Assembly: GCF_000968015.1 (NCBI RefSeq)
Contig: NZ_LACH01000032.1
Coordinates: 1-64,000, forward strand
Source of the DNA: Pseudomonas fluorescens
GTDB lineage: Bacteria > Pseudomonadota > Gammaproteobacteria > Pseudomonadales > Pseudomonadaceae
Length of the DNA stretch: 64,000 nucleotides
Direction of reading: 5' to 3'
Below the pieces are notes generated by a model, which made no database searches, was not told where the DNA came from, and was given only the letters and a program-made list of their open reading frames with translations. This document shows, one piece after another, positions 17,800 to 25,446 of the stretch (the stretch's first letter is position 1; the number at the start of each line of letters is the position of its first letter). The translations under genes were made by a program, and so were the position numbers.

Positions 17800-19179
17800 C
17801 TACCCCACAGTGGCTTCGCTCAACTCCTCCAATGTCTTGCCCCGGGTCTCCATCCCGAACACCCACACCACGCCCGCTGCAATCGCAAAACACATCGCTC
17901 CCAGCGCAAACACCCCGCCCTGCCCGGTCATCGGGAACACCAGCCCGGTCACCATTGGCCCGAGCAACGAACCCACGCGGCCAATCGCCGAGGCAAAGCC
18001 CGAACCCGTGGCCCGCGCCGATGTCGGGTACAACTCCGGCGTGTAGGTGTAAAGCACCGCCCACATGCCGAACAGGAAAAACTGCATCAGCAGACCCGAC
18101 GCAATCAACAGGCTGACATTGCCGCCAAACACTGCGCTCTGGCCATAAAGAAACGCCATCACCCCGCCGCCGAGCATCGTCACCACGCACACCGGTTTAC
18201 GCCCCCAACGCTCCACCAGCCAGGCGGCCATCAGGAAACCGGGAATCCCGCCGAGGGAAATCAGCACCGTGTAATACACCGACTGGGTCACGGCAAAACC
18301 CGACTGCTGCAGCAAGGCACTGAGCCAGGACGTCAGGCCATAGAAACCCAGCAAGGCGAAGAACCAGACGCTCCAGATCATCATCGTGCGCTGGCGGTAC
18401 AGCGGCGACCAGATCTGCCGCAACGCGGAAAAGAAATGGCCCGGCGTACTCGCCACTCTCGGCAGGCGGATCGGCTCAGGCAGATCCGAACGGCCCAGAG
18501 ATGTCCGGACCCGATCTTCGATGCGCAGCAAGACCTTGTCTGCCACGTCATGGTGCCCGGCCTGTTCCAGCCAGCGCGGTGATTCTGGAATGAAAAAGCG
18601 AATCGCCAGGACAAACACCGCCGGCACCGCCAACACCAGGAAGATGTCCCGCCAGCCAATCACCGGCAGCAGGAAGTACGACAGCACGCCAGCGGCGACG
18701 AAGCCCAGCGGCCAGAAACCGTCCATCAACGCAATGTAGCGCCCGCGCCGTTTGGCGGGAATCAGCTCTGAAAGCATCGACTGAGCGATGGGAAACTCCA
18801 TGCCCATGCCGATCCCCAGCAGGATTCGAAACAACGTCAGTGTTTCGACGTTCTGCGCCGTGGAGCACAGATAACTGGCGATCCCCCACAACACGATGCT
18901 CCACTGAAACACCGGTTTGCGGCCGAAGCGGTCGGCCAGCATGCCCGACAGCGACGCCCCCACGACCATGCCGAAGAAGCTCGAACTGGCCAGCAACCCA
19001 GCCTGCGCCGTGCTCAGGCCAAACTCGGTTTTGATCGAGCCGAGCAGGAAGGTCATCATCGCCAGGTCCATGGAGTCGAAGAAAAACGCCAGGGCAATGA
19101 TGATGAAAATGATTCGGTGATAACCGCTGATGGGCAGCCGTTCCAGTCGTTCTGCCGCGCTGAAGCCTCGTGTTTCCAT
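17800..19179 (-). CDS. MFS transporter
   Basis: This 459-residue carrier has the twelve-segment layout of the Major Facilitator Superfamily, with the signature GMLADRFGRKPVF after segment 2, a repeat of RFGRKP-type sequence (VERWGRKPVC) after segment 8 and PESPRWL after segment 6, as in sugar/aromatic-acid/NiaP carriers. The start ATG at 19179 has GGGGGAA upstream; a TTG 15 bases further up is less likely. It lies convergent with adenine deaminase. Cargo is unknown; a purine or related ring compound would fit the neighbours. Confidence 0.83.
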   Translation of the reverse strand: METRGFSAAERLERLPISGYHRIIFIIIALAFFFDSMDLAMMTFLLGSIKTEFGLSTAQAGLLASSSFFGMVVGASLSGMLADRFGRKPVFQWSIVLWGIASYLCSTAQNVETLTLFRILLGIGMGMEFPIAQSMLSELIPAKRRGRYIALMDGFWPLGFVAAGVLSYFLLPVIGWRDIFLVLAVPAVFVLAIRFFIPESPRWLEQAGHHDVADKVLLRIEDRVRTSLGRSDLPEPIRLPRVASTPGHFFSALRQIWSPLYRQRTMMIWSVWFFALLGFYGLTSWLSALLQQSGFAVTQSVYYTVLISLGGIPGFLMAAWLVERWGRKPVCVVTMLGGGVMAFLYGQSAVFGGNVSLLIASGLLMQFFLFGMWAVLYTYTPELYPTSARATGSGFASAIGRVGSLLGPMVTGLVFPMTGQGGVFALGAMCFAIAAGVVWVFGMETRGKTLEELSEATVG

Positions 19180-19306
19180 ACCACATTCCCCCAATCCGAA
19201 AGTCCCCGGACGAGTGTGCGCGATAGCTGCTGGGGGTTACTGCTGGATGCGACCTGTTCGCAGCTCTGAACGACGCCCGAAGCTACGGACGTCGATCTCG
19301 ATGCGT

Positions 19307-20041
19307 CTACAACGCCATTTCCAGCTCGGTTTCCTTGGCGAACCGATGGATTTCACGCTGCCCCGCGGCGGTGATCTGCAAGGCTCGCGAATCGTTGGGC
19401 AGGCTCAGCCAACCTGACTGCATGAACAATTGCAGCAACGCCGCACCCAGTGATCCGCCCATGTGCGGGCGTCTTTCGCTCCAGTCCGGACATGCGCAGG
19501 CGACTCGGTTGTTGCGATGAGCCAGCGCCTGGATGAACACACCCCGTGTCGCCAATTGCGTGGCGCCCTTGTGGGTGATCATGACCCGCTGATCGAACTG
19601 TTCGATCCAGCCTGCATCCAGCAGACGCTGGTAAAGATCGGCGGCAAGGGTGCCGCCCAAATGATCGTCACAAAGCCTGGCGCGCAAGAGTGACGAAGGT
19701 GCCGCCTGAGGTTTGACGATGGGTGTCGTGCGCTTGAAAATGTCCGGGATTTCCCGAGGCGTGCTGGCCAGGGTGGCGCTGGCCAGTGCCTCTATCGCGG
19801 CCCCCACTTCAGGCGCGGCAAGACGGAAGAACCGCTTGCGGCCGCGGATTTCGACTTTCAACAGACCTCCGGCGGACAAACGCCCCAGATGCGCACTGGC
19901 CGAAGACGGTGACAGGCCGGCCAACAAGGCCAGCTCTTCGGTTTGCCGTGCCGAGCCGTCCATCAAGGCCCACATCATTGCGCTGCGCTTTGGGTCAGCC
20001 AGCAACGTGGCGATCTGGCTGATGCAAGGTGCATGTTCCAT
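19307..20041 (-). CDS. ArsR-type winged-helix regulator
   Basis: This 244-residue protein has an N-terminal ArsR/SmtB-like winged helix (about residues 5-85: LADPKRSAMMWALMDGSARQTEELALLAGLSPSSASAHLGRL) and a long C-terminal region of unknown type. The Cys pairs of metal-sensing ArsR proteins are not evident in the helix, and the C-terminal CACPDWSERRPHMGGSLG carries a CxC. The ATG at 20041 follows GGGAG; the open frame extends 216 bases upstream but without support. It starts 860 bases upstream of the MFS gene on the same strand and may regulate it. Confidence 0.75.
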   Translation of the reverse strand: MEHAPCISQIATLLADPKRSAMMWALMDGSARQTEELALLAGLSPSSASAHLGRLSAGGLLKVEIRGRKRFFRLAAPEVGAAIEALASATLASTPREIPDIFKRTTPIVKPQAAPSSLLRARLCDDHLGGTLAADLYQRLLDAGWIEQFDQRVMITHKGATQLATRGVFIQALAHRNNRVACACPDWSERRPHMGGSLGAALLQLFMQSGWLSLPNDSRALQITAAGQREIHRFAKETELEMAL

Positions 20042-20357
20042 GTATTCACTCCCTGTTGAATCGTTTCGTCTACTGCTCAGAGACATCTTGACCAGTAATG
20101 TGTCGTCGGCCAAGGCGTGGAAACCGCCATAAACCGGGCAAAGCCGGCCAATCGCACAGGCCATTGCTTCGCAGGTTTCGCAAAGCCGCGGCGATTGACC
20201 ATGGGCCTGGCTGACTCGGACGTGGACTCGCCATGGCGAGATCGACGGTGCGTACATGAGGCGGGCGCTAGTATATGCGGGTTAACCGCCGGTTCCTGCC
20301 CTTGGGAAACCATTGGTGGTGATAGTTCCTGAGTGAAATTTCGCTATTTGCCTGCGA
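20042..20357. other. 316-base non-coding region
   Basis: The stretch between the ArsR-type gene start and the LysR gene end holds no gene that I can support. The ArsR gene promoter must lie here. A reading frame open on both strands shows no ribosome binding site or recognisable product. Confidence 0.5.
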
Positions 20358-21287
20358 CTAATGATCGGCGCCCGATAACGTCGGAAATTGGCTACTCAAC
20401 CGGGCGCATCGGCTGGCGAGCATTTCCCGCAAAAGGTTCACCGGCTTACTCAATTGTGCGCGATGGGCGCACAGCAAATTCAGCGGTGCGCGCTCACAGA
20501 GCAGTTCCGGCAGGAGCACTTTCAATCGACCGGCCAGCACATCGGCCGCGACATCGAGCCAGGATTTGTAGGCAATCCCGGCACCCGCCACGGCCCACAG
20601 CCGCACGACATCGGCGTCATCGCTGAAACGATCGCCGCTGACGGTCAGGCTGACCTCGCGTTTGCCGTCGTGGAAACTCCAATGATCGTGGACCCGGCTG
20701 CCGAGCATGAACAGCAGGCAGTTGTGCTGAGCCAGTTGCTCCAGTTGCCGAGGCTCGCCATGCCGAGCCAGGTAACTCGGAGCGGCACAGAGGACGCGGC
20801 GGTTCTGCGGAGCAATGGGCAGCGCCACCAGGCTTGAGTCTTCCGGCTCGCCGTAACGCAGGGCGATGTCCACCGGTTGGCGGAACAGGTCGGCGATGCG
20901 GTCGCCCAGCAGTAAACGCACCGTGAGCTTCGGATGCTCTCGCTGAAACTCGTCCAGCCAGGGCAGCAGCAGATTGCGGCCAAAGTCCGAAGGCGCCGAC
21001 AGCTGCAAAATCCCGCTGACCTGGTCCTGACCACTGGCCAACAAACGGCGCCCCTCATCGAGATTGCTCAAGGCGGCCCGAGCGTATTCGAGAAACCCTT
21101 CGCCTTCAGCCGTCAGTCGCAGGCTGCGGGTTGAACGGGCGAGCAACCGGGCGCCGAGCTGCTGTTCGATGCGCTTCAACGCTGCACTGGCTACCGCGGC
21201 CGACATGTCCATCCCCCGCGCCGCCGCTGACAGACTGCCCAGGTCCGCCGCCCGGACAAACAACTGCAAGTCATCGAAACGCAGCAT
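20358..21287 (-). CDS. LysR-family regulator
   Basis: This 309-residue protein has a LysR helix-turn-helix (LRFDDLQLFVRAADLGSLSAAARGMDMSAAVASAALKRIEQQLG, residues 2-45) and an effector-binding domain of the DmlR/YafC type (SAPSDFGRNLLLPWLDEF). It is divergent from a quinol monooxygenase and a zinc-binding dehydrogenase, the usual layout for the target genes of this regulator type. A short palindrome in the 119-base gap could be its binding site. The inducer is unknown, perhaps a quinone or electrophile. Confidence 0.82.
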   Translation of the reverse strand: MLRFDDLQLFVRAADLGSLSAAARGMDMSAAVASAALKRIEQQLGARLLARSTRSLRLTAEGEGFLEYARAALSNLDEGRRLLASGQDQVSGILQLSAPSDFGRNLLLPWLDEFQREHPKLTVRLLLGDRIADLFRQPVDIALRYGEPEDSSLVALPIAPQNRRVLCAAPSYLARHGEPRQLEQLAQHNCLLFMLGSRVHDHWSFHDGKREVSLTVSGDRFSDDADVVRLWAVAGAGIAYKSWLDVAADVLAGRLKVLLPELLCERAPLNLLCAHRAQLSKPVNLLREMLASRCARLSSQFPTLSGADH

Positions 21288-21303
21288 TGTTCAGCCTCGA
21301 TTA

Positions 21304-21318
21304 TCAAAAAAATTTTGA
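21304..21318. promoter_or_regulatory. Candidate LysR operator
   Basis: TCAAAA and TTTTGA surround three A residues, a T-N11-A type palindrome in the gap between the LysR gene and its divergent partner. It is AT-rich by comparison with its surroundings. Confidence 0.4.
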
Positions 21319-21406
21319 AAGAGACTGCTGTTTTAGCGGGTTTTATCTTGCAGAGAAATAGCCAATCATCCGCCCCATCGAACTCATCCCGCTCCCGGAG
21401 CCGAAC

Positions 21407-21700
21407 ATGTCCCAGCCTTTCACCGCTATCGCCACCCTCATCGCCAAAGCCGGCCAGCAGGACGCCCTCGAACAGCATCTGCGAGCGCTGCTGGAACCGA
21501 CCCGCGCCGAGACCGGTTGCGGTCAATACGACTTGCATCAGGACCTCGCCAATCCTCACGCCTTCTACATGATCGAAAAATGGAGCAGTGACGAAGCCCT
21601 GCAGGCTCATGACGCCAGCGCGCATGTCCAGAACTTCCGCGCCAAGGCAGGCGACTTTCTCGAACACTTCGACCTCAAGCGCCTGCGCGCCATCGTCTGA
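21407..21700 (+). CDS. Putative quinol monooxygenase (ABM domain, YgiN-like)
   Basis: This 97-residue single-domain protein of the antibiotic-biosynthesis-monooxygenase fold matches the family pattern ATLIAKAGQQDALEQHLRALLEPTRAETGCGQYDLHQ...FYMIEKWSSDEALQAHDASAH. Relatives act on quinols or aromatic compounds without a cofactor. It precedes a zinc-type dehydrogenase/quinone reductase by 34 bases, and the pair is probably controlled by the divergent LysR regulator. Together they may deal with quinones or reactive carbonyls. Confidence 0.83.
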   Translation: MSQPFTAIATLIAKAGQQDALEQHLRALLEPTRAETGCGQYDLHQDLANPHAFYMIEKWSSDEALQAHDASAHVQNFRAKAGDFLEHFDLKRLRAIV

Positions 21701-21734
21701 TTTCTTCCTTCTTTATTACTTTTCAGGAGCTCCA

Positions 21735-22748
21735 ATGAAAGCCATTGCCTACTACGCCTCGTTGCCAATCAGCGACGTAAACTCGTTGCAAGACATCGAA
21801 CTGCCAGAACCGGTTGCGGGCCCGCGTGACCTGTTGGTGGAAGTCAAAGCCATCTCGGTCAACCCGGTGGACACCAAGGTCCGCCAGAACGTCCAGCCTG
21901 AAGCGGGCGCGCCGAAAGTGCTGGGCTGGGATGTGGCCGGTGTGGTCAAGGCTGTCGGCAGTGAAGTCACACTGTTCAAGGCCGGCGACAAAGTGTTCTA
22001 CGCCGGCTCCATCGCCCGTGCGGGCGGCAACAGCGAACTGCATGTGGTCGATGAGCGGATCGTCGGCCATATGCCGAAAACCCTCGGTTTCGCCGAAGCC
22101 GCCGCGCTGCCGCTGACCGCTATCACCGCGTGGGAATTACTCTTCGAGCGTCTGCAAGTGCGCGAAGGCAAAACCGATGAAGGCCAGAGCCTGTTGATCG
22201 TCGGTGCTGCTGGCGGTGTGGGGTCGATTCTTACGCAACTGGCCAGCCAACTGACCGGGCTGAAAGTCATCGGCACCGCTTCCCGCCCGCAAACCCAGAG
22301 CTGGGTACGTGAGCTGGGTGCTGACCTGGTGATCGATCACAGCCAGCCGTTGAGCGCAGAACTCAAACGCGCGGGTGTCGATCAGGTGACCCACGTCGCC
22401 AGCCTGACCCAGACCGATCACCACCTGGATCAGTTGATCGAGGCACTGGCGCCGCAAGGCAAACTGGCCCTGATCGATGATCCGAAGGCGCTGGACGTGA
22501 CCAAGCTCAAGCGCAAGAGCCTGTCGCTGCACTGGGAGTTCATGTACACCCGCTCGTTGTTCGAAACCGCAGACATGATCGAGCAGCACAAACTGCTCAA
22601 CCGCGTGGCGGGGCTGATCGACGCCGGGACGTTGAAGACCACGGTCGGCGATCACTTCGGGACCATCAACGCGGCGAACCTGCGCCGTGCCCATGAGCTG
22701 CTCGAAAGCGGCAAATCCAAGGGCAAGATTGTGCTCGAAGGGTTCTAA
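21735..22748 (+). CDS. Zinc-binding alcohol dehydrogenase family protein (quinone oxidoreductase-like)
   Basis: This 337-residue medium-chain dehydrogenase/reductase has a GroES-like N-terminal domain and a Rossmann domain with GAAGGVGSI near residue 158. The catalytic zinc ligands of alcohol dehydrogenases are not evident, so it is likely a zinc-free NADPH quinone or enone reductase (ZADH family, TIGR02817-like). ATG 21735 follows CAGGAG; the frame is open further up through the preceding gene. It forms an operon with the quinol monooxygenase gene. Confidence 0.84.
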   Translation: MKAIAYYASLPISDVNSLQDIELPEPVAGPRDLLVEVKAISVNPVDTKVRQNVQPEAGAPKVLGWDVAGVVKAVGSEVTLFKAGDKVFYAGSIARAGGNSELHVVDERIVGHMPKTLGFAEAAALPLTAITAWELLFERLQVREGKTDEGQSLLIVGAAGGVGSILTQLASQLTGLKVIGTASRPQTQSWVRELGADLVIDHSQPLSAELKRAGVDQVTHVASLTQTDHHLDQLIEALAPQGKLALIDDPKALDVTKLKRKSLSLHWEFMYTRSLFETADMIEQHKLLNRVAGLIDAGTLKTTVGDHFGTINAANLRRAHELLESGKSKGKIVLEGF

Positions 22749-22753
22749 AGATC

Positions 22754-22856
22754 AAAAGATCGCAGGCTGCGCCAGCTCCTACGAGGTCGGGTGTACCCCC
22801 CCTGTTTCCGGTCGTACACAAATCCTGTAGGAGCTGGCGCAGCCTGCGATCTTTTT
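22754..22856. repeat. Inverted repeat, GATCGCAGGCTGCGCCAGC variant
   Basis: AAAAGATCGCAGGCTGCGCC and its complement face each other with about 45 bases between. It follows the dehydrogenase stop closely and ends in a T run, so it probably terminates that transcript. Same family as 17717 and 54192 but with a different central hexamer. Confidence 0.82.
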
Positions 22857-22981
22857 GCATTTCAAACCGTCAGTCCGAAGGTTGACCCTTGTCACAATTG
22901 CGATCGTATTCGGGTCTACAATCGTGAAGCTCTGTGACGAATTCCTTTAAGTGACATCTTTTACGAGAGGAGAGATCAGCA

Positions 22982-23155
22982 ATGAAGATCCTGATAAAAG
23001 AACTGGCAAAATCCCAGTGGCAAGTCCGTCTGGACCAACACGTCGTCACATTCCGCAGCGAAGCCGAAGCTCGCGCTTTCACCCGCACCCTTGAAGCGCG
23101 ACTGCAAGCCCCTCATCAAATTACGGAACACCAGCAGCAGCGTGCCGTTGGCTGA
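22982..23155 (+). CDS. Small protein of unknown function (57 residues)
   Basis: The frame encodes MKILIKELAKSQWQVRLDQH followed by a Ser/Glu/Arg-rich helix-like segment (FRSEAEARAFTRTLEARL) and a Gln-rich tail. AGGAG lies nine to thirteen bases upstream of the ATG, the codon use is like neighbouring genes, and it is not part of a larger gene. The pattern (beta strand, beta strand, helix) suggests a small compact protein. It is followed by the convergent drug-exporter gene nine bases away. I do not recognise a family. Confidence 0.65.
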   Translation: MKILIKELAKSQWQVRLDQHVVTFRSEAEARAFTRTLEARLQAPHQITEHQQQRAVG

Positions 23156-23163
23156 GTCCGTCC

Positions 23164-24360
23164 TCAGACCTGGGCTTGCGCCAACGCCCGGGCATTTTGC
23201 AAACGCCGGGTGAGCATCGCCACGCTCACCACCAGAATTCCGCACAAGCTGATGACCATGGCCATCGGCATGGCGCTGCCGTCGTGTAAAACACCCACCA
23301 GTGCTGCTGCCCCGGCGGCGACGCTGAATTGCAGGCAACCGAGCATCGCCGATGCGCTACCGGCCCGTGCGCCCTGCCCGCTCATGGCGCAGGCCGAGGC
23401 GTTTGGGAGGATGCAACCGAGGCTGGCGATGCAAACAAACAGCGGAATCAGCAACGGCCATAGCTGCGCGGTGTGCAGCGAACTGACGGCCAGCAGCGCC
23501 AGACCGGCGCCGACGTAGATCCACACGGTGCGCGACAACAAGAACGCCGGGCCACGCTTGGCCAGCAGTCGCGCGTTGAGCTGAGCCACCAGAATGAAGC
23601 CCGCCGCGTTGGTACCGAACAGCCAGCCGAAATGCTCGGGCGGCACGCCATACAGCTTGATGAAGACGAACGGCGAACCGGCGATGTAGGCAAACATCCC
23701 GGCGATGGCGATGCCGCCGGTCAAGGCGTGGCCGAGGAACACCGGATCCGACAACAGTCGACCGTACTGACGCAACGCGCCGGACAACGGTTGACGCGGC
23801 ACATGGGCCGGCAGACTTTCCGGCAACCCCAGCGCCACGGCCAACCCTGCCAAGGCACTGAAACCGGTCAATACGAGAAAGATCGACTGCCAGCCCGTGG
23901 TGTTGACCAACAGCCCACCCAGCATCGGCGCAAGAATCGGCGCCAGGCCCATCACCAGCATCAGCTGCGAAAAGACCTTCGCCGAACCCACCGCATCGCA
24001 TTTATCGCTGACAATTGCCCGCGCGATCACCATCCCCGCGCAACCGCCCAACGCCTGAACGAAACGTGCGCCGATCAGCCATTCGAGGTTCGGCGCATAG
24101 GCACAGGCCAGAGAGGCCGCAGTGAACAAGCCGACACCGGTCAGCAAGGGAATGCGTCGTCCGAAGCGATCCGCCACCGGGCCGTAAGCCAGTTGACCGA
24201 TGGACAAGCCAAGGAAATACGCCGCCAGGGTTAGCTGAACGTGTTTTTCATCGGTGGCGAAGGCGAGCGCCATCGCCGGGAAGGCCGGCAGATAGAAATC
24301 GATCGCCAGTGGACCGAAGGCGCTCAAGGCGCCAAGAATCAAAATGGTACGGAAATTCAT
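23164..24360 (-). CDS. Bcr/CflA-family multidrug efflux MFS transporter
   Basis: This 398-residue inner-membrane drug/proton antiporter shows the twelve-segment MFS pattern, with family marks FGPLAIDFYLPAFPAM at the N-terminus, YGPVADRFGRRIPLL after segment 2 and the antiporter motif region GGCAGMVIARAIVSD in segment 4-5. Bcr proteins export bicyclomycin, sulfonamides and other small molecules. The gene stands alone, convergent with the 57-residue protein gene. Actual substrates cannot be told. Confidence 0.85.
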   Translation of the reverse strand: MNFRTILILGALSAFGPLAIDFYLPAFPAMALAFATDEKHVQLTLAAYFLGLSIGQLAYGPVADRFGRRIPLLTGVGLFTAASLACAYAPNLEWLIGARFVQALGGCAGMVIARAIVSDKCDAVGSAKVFSQLMLVMGLAPILAPMLGGLLVNTTGWQSIFLVLTGFSALAGLAVALGLPESLPAHVPRQPLSGALRQYGRLLSDPVFLGHALTGGIAIAGMFAYIAGSPFVFIKLYGVPPEHFGWLFGTNAAGFILVAQLNARLLAKRGPAFLLSRTVWIYVGAGLALLAVSSLHTAQLWPLLIPLFVCIASLGCILPNASACAMSGQGARAGSASAMLGCLQFSVAAGAAALVGVLHDGSAMPMAMVISLCGILVVSVAMLTRRLQNARALAQAQV

Positions 24361-24489
24361 CAGGCATCCAGTTGGACAGGGGGCGGCAGCCCCACAGTCT
24401 AGCCGCGCATGGACGCCTTGAACATTCCGTTAGGTCGCTAACTATTAAAAACCCTCAGGCAATTGATGCCTGTCAGCTAAAGCACAGAA

Positions 24490-24518
24490 CCTGTGGGAGC
24501 AAGCTCACTCCCACAGGG
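24490..24518. repeat. Short REP-derived hairpin
   Basis: CTGTGGGAG and CTCCCACAG face each other around eleven bases, a compact relic of the REP units. It lies just downstream of copZ and could end that transcript. Confidence 0.6.
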
Positions 24519-24530
24519 GTTGAGCCGTAT

Positions 24531-24728
24531 TCAGGCGACTTTCGCCTCGTAGCCCTCTTCGGTGATCACAGCGATCACCTGGTCCGCCGACAAAGCGCTC
24601 TTGACGCCGACTTCCTTCGCGGCCAGATCGATATGCACGCTGGCCGCAGGATCCTTGGCTTGCAGCGCCTGGGTGATGGCTTTGACGCAGTGACCACAGG
24701 ACATGCCTTGAACGTTGAACACTTGCAT
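24531..24728 (-). CDS. copZ: Copper chaperone, heavy-metal-associated domain protein
   Basis: This 65-residue cytosolic protein consists of one HMA domain with the Cu(I)-binding motif GMSCGHCVKAI (Cys12 and Cys15) and a ferredoxin-like fold pattern. It carries Cu(I) to the P-type ATPase encoded 0.7 kb away. The ATG has AGGAGTC seven bases upstream; the longer open frame to 24836 has no support. A CueR-type operator sits immediately upstream, so it should be induced with copA. Confidence 0.9.
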   Translation of the reverse strand: MQVFNVQGMSCGHCVKAITQALQAKDPAASVHIDLAAKEVGVKSALSADQVIAVITEEGYEAKVA

Positions 24729-24764
24729 GGGATGACTCCTTTCGTGAAGTTGCGTGCAGTCTCG

Positions 24765-24788
24765 AGCTTGCCACCGTGGCAAGGTCAA
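24765..24788 (-). promoter_or_regulatory. CueR operator/promoter of copZ
   Basis: On the minus strand TTGACC (24783-24788) overlaps the dyad ACCTTGCC-N5-GGCAAGCT, differing at one base from a perfect repeat. The dyad matches the one upstream of copA. CueR activates such promoters in Cu(I), Ag(I) or Au(I) stress. Confidence 0.82.
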
Positions 24789-24875
24789 GTTCTGAAGTGA
24801 GCTGCCGGGCTGGCAATCAGCGTCGCGCTCGGCCAAGCTGCGTCCATCAATGACTCGACATCAGGAGATTCAGCC

Positions 24876-25259
24876 ATGCGCTGGTCAGCTCTCAGCCTGT
24901 TTGGCTTTCTCAGCCTATTTGCCGCGACACCTTCAGTTCAAGCCGCCGGGGAGGACTATGGCGTACTGATCATTTCGCGCGAGCGCCTGGAAGTCGCGAC
25001 CTCCTGTGAGATCGGCGTGTACATTCACGATCAACTTTCGGCGCGGTTATTCCAGGAGCAAAGCACCTCGTTCAACCTGCCGCCGGGTAATGTTTCCTTG
25101 CGCCTGAAGTTGCTGCCGGGCCAGGCGCCGGGTTGCAATCCGGGCATGCTCGCACCGGGTTCACAGAACATCACGCTCAAGGCCGGTGACGTGTTGAAGT
25201 TCCGGATTGCGATGACGCAGGAAGGGATGTATCTGAAACCCACTGCCCTCGAATATTGA
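24876..25259 (+). CDS. Exported protein of unknown function
   Basis: This 127-residue protein has a signal peptide (MRWSALSLFGFLSLFAATPSVQA, cleavage near residue 23) and a mature part of about 104 residues rich in beta-strand patterns, with two Cys (ATSCEIGV and APGCNPG) that could form a disulfide in the periplasm. The pattern IHDQL..R......F.LPPG.VSLRLK resembles small periplasmic domains that present ligands to a surface, but I recognise no family. It starts 90 bases from the copZ operator, divergent from copZ. A copper link is only positional. Confidence 0.65.
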   Translation: MRWSALSLFGFLSLFAATPSVQAAGEDYGVLIISRERLEVATSCEIGVYIHDQLSARLFQEQSTSFNLPPGNVSLRLKLLPGQAPGCNPGMLAPGSQNITLKAGDVLKFRIAMTQEGMYLKPTALEY

Positions 25260-25283
25260 GTCGCCGGTAAAAAAAGATCACAG

Positions 25284-25365
25284 GATCGCAGCCTCGTTGC
25301 ACTCGACAGCTCCTACAGGGATACGAAACCTTGTAGGAGCTGTCGAGTGCAACGAGGCTGCGATC
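25284..25365. repeat. Inverted repeat, long-centre member of the GATCGCAGCCT family
   Basis: GATCGCAGCCTCGTTGCACT and its complement, arms of 34 bases, face each other with 14 bases between. Compared with the copy at 17717 the centre is expanded (TTGCACTCGACA). It lies after the exported protein gene and before the copA promoter and probably ends transcription of the former. Confidence 0.82.
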
Positions 25366-25386
25366 TTTTGATCTGAGACATGGCGC

Positions 25387-25410
25387 TTGACCTTGCCAGC
25401 ATGGCAAGGT
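25387..25410 (+). promoter_or_regulatory. CueR operator/promoter of copA
   Basis: TTGACC (25387-25392) overlaps a perfect dyad ACCTTGCC-N5-GGCAAGGT, which fills an over-long spacer before a -10-like GATCCT. The arrangement is nearly the same as the E. coli copA promoter. The start codon of copA follows 36 bases on. Confidence 0.88.
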
Positions 25411-25446
25411 TGATCCTGTAGTCATCTTCTACAGGGAGCGTGACCG

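Noticed and set aside
20042..20257. N-terminal extension of the ArsR-type gene to 20257
   Set aside because: The extension has no ribosome binding site, while the ATG at 20041 has GGGAG in place, and the winged helix starts there.
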